A stretch of 64,000 nt of DNA from Gammaproteobacteria bacterium HGW-Gammaproteobacteria-2 (lineage in GTDB: Bacteria > Pseudomonadota > Gammaproteobacteria > Xanthomonadales > Xanthomonadaceae): contig PGZE01000018.1 in the NCBI GenBank assembly GCA_002840015.1, positions 52,768 to 116,767 on the forward strand, read 5' to 3'. Position 1 is the first letter of the stretch; each line of letters opens with the position of its first letter. Shown piece after piece: positions 59,103 through 64,000 of the stretch. The notes under the pieces are model-generated. The model was not told the DNA's origin. It ran no database searches and was given only the letters and a program-made list of their open reading frames with translations. The translations under genes and the position numbers were made by a program.

Positions 59103-60101
59103 TCAATGCCACGCCCGGTGATACGGGCCGAGCGTGGTCTGGTGGCCTTCGGCATGTGCCGACAGCGCGCTTTTCCAGGCCGGTTCCACTGACCAGTGTT
59201 CCGGATCGGCTGCATAGCGATCAATTGCGCTGCGCCAGGCGTGGGTCACGCTCGACACATACGCCACGCCGCGCTGGCGCCCTTCGATCTTGAGCGCGCT
59301 GACCCCGATCTGCATCAAGCGCGGCAGTAACTCCATGGTGTTCAGGCTGGTCGGTTCTTCCAGCGCGTGAAACACCTCGTCGCCGACGTTGAAGCGGCCC
59401 TTGCACACGGTCGGGTAGCCGGCCGGCTCGCCAGCGGCGAAGCGGTCGATCAGCACCCCGTTCAGATGCACCGCGCGCCTGCCGTCCGGCAGCTCTTCCC
59501 AACGCACAAACTTCGCCGGCGAGCACACCCCATGGCGGTTGGGCGAAGCGCCGGTGACGTAGCTCGATAGCTGGCAGCGGCCTTCGACCATGATGCACAG
59601 GCTGCCGAACGCGAACACTTCCAGCGGCACCGGGCTGCTGGCGCACAGGCGCTCGACTTGCTCGATCGACAGCACCCGCGGCAACACTGCACGCGCAATG
59701 CCGAAACGCTCGTGGCAATAGCGCAACGCGGCGGCCGTGGTCGCTGAACCTTGCACCGACAGATGCCGCGGCAGCTGCGGATGGGTGCGCATGGCGTAGT
59801 CGAGCACCGCCATCTCGGCGGCAATGATGGCGTCGGCACCGAGGTCGGCGGCGCGATCCACGGCGGCCTCGAACATCGCCAGCCGCGCCGAATCGGGATA
59901 GGTATTGAGCGCGATGTACAACTTGCGCCCGCGCTGGTGCGCGTAATCCGCGCCCTGGCGCAGTTCGGTCTCGTTGAAGTTGAGGCCGGGGAAGGCACGC
60001 GCGTTGGTCTGGTCGCGGAACCCGACATAGACCGCGTCGGCACCGGCATCGATGGCCGCCTTGAGGGCCGGCAGATTGCCGGCGGGACAAACCAGTTGCA
60101 T
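59103..60101 (-). CDS. ubiU: O2-independent ubiquinone hydroxylation protein UbiU (U32 family)
   Basis: 332 residues from ATG 60101 ('MQLVCPAGNLPALKAAIDAG', the canonical UbiU start). The four [4Fe-4S] cysteines are visible: 'GSLCIMVEGRCQLSSY', 'NRHGVCSPAKF' and 'YPTVCKGRFN'. U32-family TIM-barrel. Partner of UbiV. An FNR/DNR-type box lies 65-78 bp upstream of the ATG. Confidence 0.95.
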   Translation of the reverse strand: MQLVCPAGNLPALKAAIDAGADAVYVGFRDQTNARAFPGLNFNETELRQGADYAHQRGRKLYIALNTYPDSARLAMFEAAVDRAADLGADAIIAAEMAVLDYAMRTHPQLPRHLSVQGSATTAAALRYCHERFGIARAVLPRVLSIEQVERLCASSPVPLEVFAFGSLCIMVEGRCQLSSYVTGASPNRHGVCSPAKFVRWEELPDGRRAVHLNGVLIDRFAAGEPAGYPTVCKGRFNVGDEVFHALEEPTSLNTMELLPRLMQIGVSALKIEGRQRGVAYVSSVTHAWRSAIDRYAADPEHWSVEPAWKSALSAHAEGHQTTLGPYHRAWH

Positions 60102-60165
60102 GACGGGTTTCACCTCATGGCCTGAAGTCGGGTATCGATTGTCGCCGCCGGTATCGGCCGGGGAC

Positions 60166-60179
60166 TTGATCCGGATCAG
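60166..60179. promoter_or_regulatory. FNR/DNR-type box upstream of ubiU
   Basis: TTGATCCGGATCAG, same core as the other three boxes. It overlaps the last codons of ubiD (stop at 60176-60178), so ubiU has its own anaerobic promoter within the end of the upstream gene. Confidence 0.75.
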
Positions 60180-61654
60180 GTTTGCGGCATTGCGGAAAGC
60201 TTTTCCCACAACGCCCGTACCTTTTTCTCGATTGCGGGGTCGGTGGTGATCGGCTGACTCCAACTGCGCGTGGTTTCGCCGGGCCATTTGTTGGTGGCAT
60301 CCAGCCCCAGTTTCGAGCCGAGGCCCGGCACCGGGCTGGCGAAATCCAGATAATCGATCGGCGTGTTTTCGATCAGCAGGCTATCGCGCGCCGGATCGAC
60401 GCGGGTGGAAACCGCCCAGATCACCTGCGACCAATCGCGTACATCGATGTCGGCATCGGTGACGATCACGAACTTGGTGTAGGTGAACTGGCGCAGGTAC
60501 GACCACACGCCCATCATGACCCGCCGCGCGTGTCCCGCGTACTGCTTGCGGATGCTCACTACCGCGACGCGGTACGAACACGCTTCCGGCGGCAGGTAGA
60601 AATCGACGATTTCGGGAAACACTTTCTGCAGGATCGGCACGAAGATCTCGTTCAGCGCCAGCGCCAGCACCGAAGGTTCATCAAACGGTGCGCGGCCCAT
60701 GTAACTGCCGTGATAGATCGCATCGCGGCGCAGGCTCATACGCTCGATGGTGAATACCGGAAACGGCGCCTGCGCGTTGTAGTAGCCGGTGTGATCGCCG
60801 AACGGCCCTTCCAGCGCGGTATCGCCGGGCTGGATGAAGCCTTCGAGCACGATCTCGGCGCCGGCCGGCGCGTCCAGGCCGGTCAGCGCGCTGTGCCAGA
60901 CGCGGGTGCGCTCGCCGCGCAGCAGGCCGGCGAATTCGTATTCGGACAGGGTGTCGGGCACCGGCGCCACCGCCGCCAGCAGCGTCGCCGGGTCGGCGCC
61001 AATCGCCACCACCACCGGGAACGGTTTGTCTGGATGCGCGGCCTGCCAGTCGGCATAATCGAGCGCGCCGCCGCGATGCGGCAGCCAGCGCATGATCACC
61101 CGATTCCGGTCGATTACCTGTTGCCGGTAGATCGCCACGTTCTGGCGTTTCTGGCGGGTGCCACGGGTCACCACCAGGCCAAAGGTGATCAGCTTGCCGG
61201 TATCTCCCGGCCAGCAGCGCTGGATCGGCAGCCGGCCGAGATCCACTTCGTCACCGGTCAGCACCTGCTCCTGAAACGCCGCCTCGCGCACGGTGCGCGG
61301 CGCCACATGCGCCAGTTGCGCCAGCTCCGGCCATTGCAACAGGGCTTCACGCAGATTGCTCGGCCAGCGCGGTTCCTTGATCGCCGCCAGCAGCGCGCCG
61401 AGCTCGCGCAGCGACGCCAGCGGCCGGCCTGAAATCGCCGCCTCGATGCGATCGCGATGGCCAAACAGATTGCCCAGCAACGGGTGTTGCGAGCCACAGG
61501 GCTGCTGCATCAACAGCGCCGGCCCCTGCGCACGCAATGCGTGCAGGCACAGCGCAGTGCTTTCCAGTTCGGGATCAACCGCCTCGCGCACCCGCCGCAG
61601 GCTGTTGTTTTTTTCCAGATGCGCAATGAAGCTGCGCAGATCGTGAAATGCCAT
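60176..61654 (-). CDS. ubiD: 4-hydroxy-3-polyprenylbenzoate decarboxylase UbiD
   Basis: 492 residues from ATG 61654 ('[22 protein letters not shown]', typical start). Prenylated-FMN decarboxylase of ubiquinone synthesis. Visible: '[25 protein letters not shown]' with Arg of the cofactor site, '[20 protein letters not shown]' with the catalytic Glu region, and 'DATNKWPGE' at the C-terminus. The prenyl-FMN maker UbiX is not in the window. Placement beside ubiU and beneath an FNR/DNR box suggests higher expression without O2. Confidence 0.95.
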   Translation of the reverse strand: MAFHDLRSFIAHLEKNNSLRRVREAVDPELESTALCLHALRAQGPALLMQQPCGSQHPLLGNLFGHRDRIEAAISGRPLASLRELGALLAAIKEPRWPSNLREALLQWPELAQLAHVAPRTVREAAFQEQVLTGDEVDLGRLPIQRCWPGDTGKLITFGLVVTRGTRQKRQNVAIYRQQVIDRNRVIMRWLPHRGGALDYADWQAAHPDKPFPVVVAIGADPATLLAAVAPVPDTLSEYEFAGLLRGERTRVWHSALTGLDAPAGAEIVLEGFIQPGDTALEGPFGDHTGYYNAQAPFPVFTIERMSLRRDAIYHGSYMGRAPFDEPSVLALALNEIFVPILQKVFPEIVDFYLPPEACSYRVAVVSIRKQYAGHARRVMMGVWSYLRQFTYTKFVIVTDADIDVRDWSQVIWAVSTRVDPARDSLLIENTPIDYLDFASPVPGLGSKLGLDATNKWPGETTRSWSQPITTDPAIEKKVRALWEKLSAMPQT

Positions 61655-61748
61655 CACCCGCTCTCCGTGAGTTGCCGGCAACGCTCCATGCTGCGCGGTG
61701 CGCTGCCATTGAATCCAGCCACTGTGGCCGATTCACGTCTGCCGCAAT

Positions 61749-61762
61749 TTGATCTGGATCAG
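61749..61762. promoter_or_regulatory. FNR/DNR-type box between ubiD and nadA
   Basis: TTGATCTGGATCAG. It is 95-108 bp upstream of the ubiD ATG and 68-81 bp upstream of the nadA ATG; the genes diverge, so both may be controlled. Confidence 0.75.
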
Positions 61763-61829
61763 GGCTGAGGCAGTGCGTTGCTGCAATGCTTTGCCGCCCT
61801 GTCTGCGGTAAACCGCCGGGATCTGTGCA

Positions 61830-62855
61830 ATGTCCGATCTGTCCGCGCTGCCCCGCCCCGAGCCCCGCCCCGGGCTGGAACACGAATACGCCGAGCTCGG
61901 CGAGCGTCTGCGCGGCCTGCTGCCGTGCGTGGAATGGCCGTTGCACCTGCCGTGGATCGACGCGATACGCCGCCTGAAGGCGCTGCGCGGCGCCACCATC
62001 CTCGCTCACAGCTATCAGTCGCCGGAGATTTTTCACGGCGTTGCCGATGTCACTGGCGACTCGCTGGCGCTGGCCGAAGCGGCGGCACACTGCGACAGCG
62101 AGATCATCGTGTTCTGCGGCGTGCAGTTCATGGCCGAGACCGCGAAGATACTGGCGCCCTCGCGCACCGTGCTGATCCCGGATACCGCCGCCGGCTGTTC
62201 GCTGGCCGCCTCGATCACCGCCGCCGATGTGCGTGCCCTGCGCCAGCGCCATCCCGGGGTGCCGGTGGTGAGCTACATCAACACCTCAGCGGAAGTGAAA
62301 GCCGAATCCGACGCCTGCTGCACCTCGGCCAATGCCTTGCAGGTGGTCGAATCGATGGCCAGCCCGCAGGTGATCTTTCTGCCTGATCGCTACCTCGGCC
62401 AGTACATCGCCGCGCAAACGGCCGTCGAGCTGATCCTGTGGCAAGGCAGTTGCGAGGTACACGAGTTATTCAGCGCCGCGCAGGTGCAGCAAACCCGCGA
62501 GCGCTTCGCGGCGCAAATCATCGCCCATCCCGAATGCACGCCCGAGGTGCTGGCCGAAGCGGATTTTGTCGGCTCCACCACCGCCATGGCCGGCTGGCTG
62601 CGCAAACACCGGCCGCAAAAAGTGGCGCTGATCACCGAATGCTCGATGGCCGATAATCTCAAGGCCGAGTTCCCGCAGATCGCCTTCATCCAGCCGTGCA
62701 ACCTGTGCCCGCACATGCAGCGCATCACCCTGCCCAACATCTACGCCTGTCTGCGTGATCGGCAATACGAGGTCACCGTTGACCCGGCAATCGCCGCGCG
62801 TGCGCGGCAATCGCTGCAGCGGATGCTCGCGGTAGGTCGCCGTGACCGTGTCTGA
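61830..62855 (+). CDS. nadA: Quinolinate synthase
   Basis: 341 residues. NadA condenses iminoaspartate with dihydroxyacetone phosphate to quinolinate for NAD synthesis, using an O2-sensitive [4Fe-4S] cluster. Cluster cysteines: 'IVFCGVQFMAETAKIL', 'SDACCTSANA' and 'PCNLCPHM'. Others: 'ILAHSYQSPEI', 'PDTAAGCSLAASI', 'EVHELFSAAQV' with the catalytic His/Glu. It lies in the anaerobic block downstream of an FNR/DNR box; nadB and nadC are not in the window. Start ATG 61830 gives a normal family length. Confidence 0.94.
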   Translation: MSDLSALPRPEPRPGLEHEYAELGERLRGLLPCVEWPLHLPWIDAIRRLKALRGATILAHSYQSPEIFHGVADVTGDSLALAEAAAHCDSEIIVFCGVQFMAETAKILAPSRTVLIPDTAAGCSLAASITAADVRALRQRHPGVPVVSYINTSAEVKAESDACCTSANALQVVESMASPQVIFLPDRYLGQYIAAQTAVELILWQGSCEVHELFSAAQVQQTRERFAAQIIAHPECTPEVLAEADFVGSTTAMAGWLRKHRPQKVALITECSMADNLKAEFPQIAFIQPCNLCPHMQRITLPNIYACLRDRQYEVTVDPAIAARARQSLQRMLAVGRRDRV

Positions 62856-63126
62856 TTGCGAGTGGTGAACGAGCTACCCATCGTCGTCATCGGCGCGGCA
62901 TTTCGGCGGCGATGCCCGCCCTTGGCTCAACCTGCAGACCGTCCACGACCTGCGCTGACCGCAACCGCGCGCCAAGCGCATCGCGCGCAAGGTCAAGTCA
63001 ACGGCGGCTTGAATGCCGAATGCTGATGTATCAATACAAGGCGTGACCCAATACTGTTAGACCCCACAGAACCCTCTTCCGTTGTCCGCGTTGACAACGG
63101 ATCAACTTGTTGGCACACTGACCAAC

Positions 63127-63423
63127 ATGAAGGCCACTGAGCTACTGAGGCGACGCATCCCGTACACCGAGGCGGCGTTTGCCGAACTCGTTCTATGGCA
63201 GCTTCCAGCGCCGCTACCGGGTTCGAGCCACTCCTACAAGTACCGCCTGGCGTACGTGGTTGCAGGAGTATCCGTTCTCAGGTACGACAACGAGTCAGGC
63301 AAGGGTGACCATCGGCACTTCAGAGACAAGGAGTCTCGGTACGCCTTTGATGACGTAGACAAGCTTCTCGCCTCTTTCCAACGAGACATCGAAAGGATCA
63401 ACCGTGAAGACAGTGACTCTTGA
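63127..63423 (+). CDS. TumE-like toxin (DUF6516)
   Basis: 98 residues from ATG 63127; a TTG at 63082 in frame is less likely. 'YKYRLAYVVAGVSVLRYDNESGKGDHRHF' is the signature of DUF6516/TumE proteins, small toxins paired with an HTH antitoxin. Its 3' end overlaps the next gene by 20 bp. GC content is below the window average, in keeping with acquisition. The 271-bp gap after nadA (62856-63126) shows no clear gene. Confidence 0.72.
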   Translation: MKATELLRRRIPYTEAAFAELVLWQLPAPLPGSSHSYKYRLAYVVAGVSVLRYDNESGKGDHRHFRDKESRYAFDDVDKLLASFQRDIERINREDSDS

Positions 63424-63751
63424 TGTTCGCCCGCCCGCCGAGGCGATGGCAGATTTCGCACAGGCTTGGAAGACTGGGAAGGCGGCAAAGCCGGACCAGA
63501 TTTCCTTCGCTACACCCGAGCTTCTTTGGAAGGTACTCACCGCCAAACGCTGGGAGCTTCTCAAAGCACTTTGCGGTGCAGGGCCGGTCACCGTTCGCGA
63601 GGCGGCGCGCCGCGTCGGTCGGGATATCAAGGCAGTCCATACAGACTTGTCTGCCCTACTGTCAGCCGGTGTACTGAGCCGCACTGAGTCTGGTCAAGTC
63701 GAGTTCCCGTACGAGGCCGTCAAGGTCGAGTTCCTGCTCCAGGCGGCCTGA
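63404..63751 (+). CDS. TumA-like antitoxin with winged-helix domain
   Basis: 115 residues. 'ISFATPELLWKVLTAKRWELLKAL' and the helix-turn-helix 'VTVREAARRVGRDIKAVHTDLSALLSAGVL' match COG4190-type transcriptional regulators that act as antitoxins of DUF6516 toxins. It probably binds both the toxin and its own promoter. Overlap with the toxin gene supports a two-gene module. Confidence 0.75.
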   Translation: MKTVTLDVRPPAEAMADFAQAWKTGKAAKPDQISFATPELLWKVLTAKRWELLKALCGAGPVTVREAARRVGRDIKAVHTDLSALLSAGVLSRTESGQVEFPYEAVKVEFLLQAA

Positions 63752-63858
63752 TGCGCGCGGCGGGGTCCAACCCCTCGCTCAAGCGGAGCGCCAACGGCAG
63801 AACGCTTAGCTCGAACTTTGGGCGGCAGAAGAAACAGTCCCGAACATACAATTCGTCG

Positions 63859-64000
63859 TCACTTCTTCAATTTGCCGACTGCCAGCACCTGACGCGGCCA
63901 TAGTGCAGCATCGTGGCCCAGACCCTGCAATGCGCGTGGTGGCGGGCCGCTGAGCTTGCCGCGTTTGTTCGGATGCACCTGGCGGCCAGTCCAGTCGAGC
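63859..64000 (-). CDS. C-terminal end of an unidentified protein (start outside window)
   Basis: Reading leftward from the window edge, an open frame gives 'LDWTGRQVHPNKRGKLSGPP' and ends 'LKK' before TGA at 63861-63859. The Arg/Lys/Pro-rich tail is typical of a basic C-terminus, but 46 residues are not enough to assign a family. The 107 bp between it and the TumA-like gene show nothing recognisable. Confidence 0.45.
   Translation of the reverse strand, partial: LDWTGRQVHPNKRGKLSGPPPRALQGLGHDAALWPRQVLAVGKLKK

Overview
The window looks like part of a GC-rich gammaproteobacterial chromosome, probably Xanthomonadales (Rhodanobacteraceae/Xanthomonadaceae-like). This is inferred from the hemD-hemX-hemY, ygfB-zapA-6S RNA-ygfA-rpiA and accB-accC neighbourhoods, the CrbS/MxtR-type sensor kinase and the REP-like palindromes. 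The last third shows a facultative anaerobe that denitrifies: a cytochrome cd1 nitrite reductase, NnrS, and the O2-independent ubiquinone genes ubiT, ubiU and ubiV.

Layout. 1-5.5 kb: the 5' part of a HyfB-like proton-conducting subunit, then hemD-hemX-hemY and an exported protein of unknown function. 6-17.4 kb: hrpA, dps, pepP (broken), ygfB, a GGDEF/EAL protein, zapA, 6S RNA, ygfA, an EVE protein and rpiA. 17.4-26.6 kb: bfr/bfd, rppH, tRNA-Met, a CrbS/CrbR-like two-component pair whose regulator has lost its 5' end, a DUF294 protein with an exonuclease, and a zinc protease. 26.6-36.4 kb: rpmG-rpmB, a DsbA-like gene, an integron-like cassette carrying DUF1294, groES-groEL under CIRCE (groEL broken), dsbD-tlpA, aroQ-accB-accC. 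36.6-47.5 kb is accessory: a glycosyltransferase, four paralogous thymidylate-kinase-like P-loop proteins, two PAP2 phosphatases, an ICMT-like methyltransferase, and an SDR gene interrupted by a 200-bp MITE. 47.6-62.9 kb: nirS, a TonB receptor, a ketone-body operon, nnrS, ubiT, ubiV, ubiU, ubiD and nadA. The window ends with a TumE/TumA-like toxin-antitoxin pair.

The 49.7-61.8 kb region reads as one anaerobic regulon. Four near-identical FNR/DNR-type boxes (core TTGATCYRGATCA) lie upstream of nirS, between nnrS and ubiT, upstream of ubiU, and between ubiD and nadA. Nitrite respiration, ubiquinone synthesis without O2 and quinolinate synthesis therefore appear to be switched on together. Two architectures stand out: a chorismate-mutase-like domain in frame with UbiT, and a nirS product carrying an extra N-terminal cytochrome c domain.

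Caution on sequence quality: groEL, nirS, pepP and nnrS each carry an out-of-frame loss (about 100, 41, 35 and 1 nt) inside a highly conserved stretch, and the CrbR-like regulator lacks its first codons. Several such losses in essential or respiratory genes suggest assembly or consensus errors, or a mixed population, as much as real decay. The MITE insertion in the SDR gene is different: it has clean ends and a duplicated target, so it looks biological.
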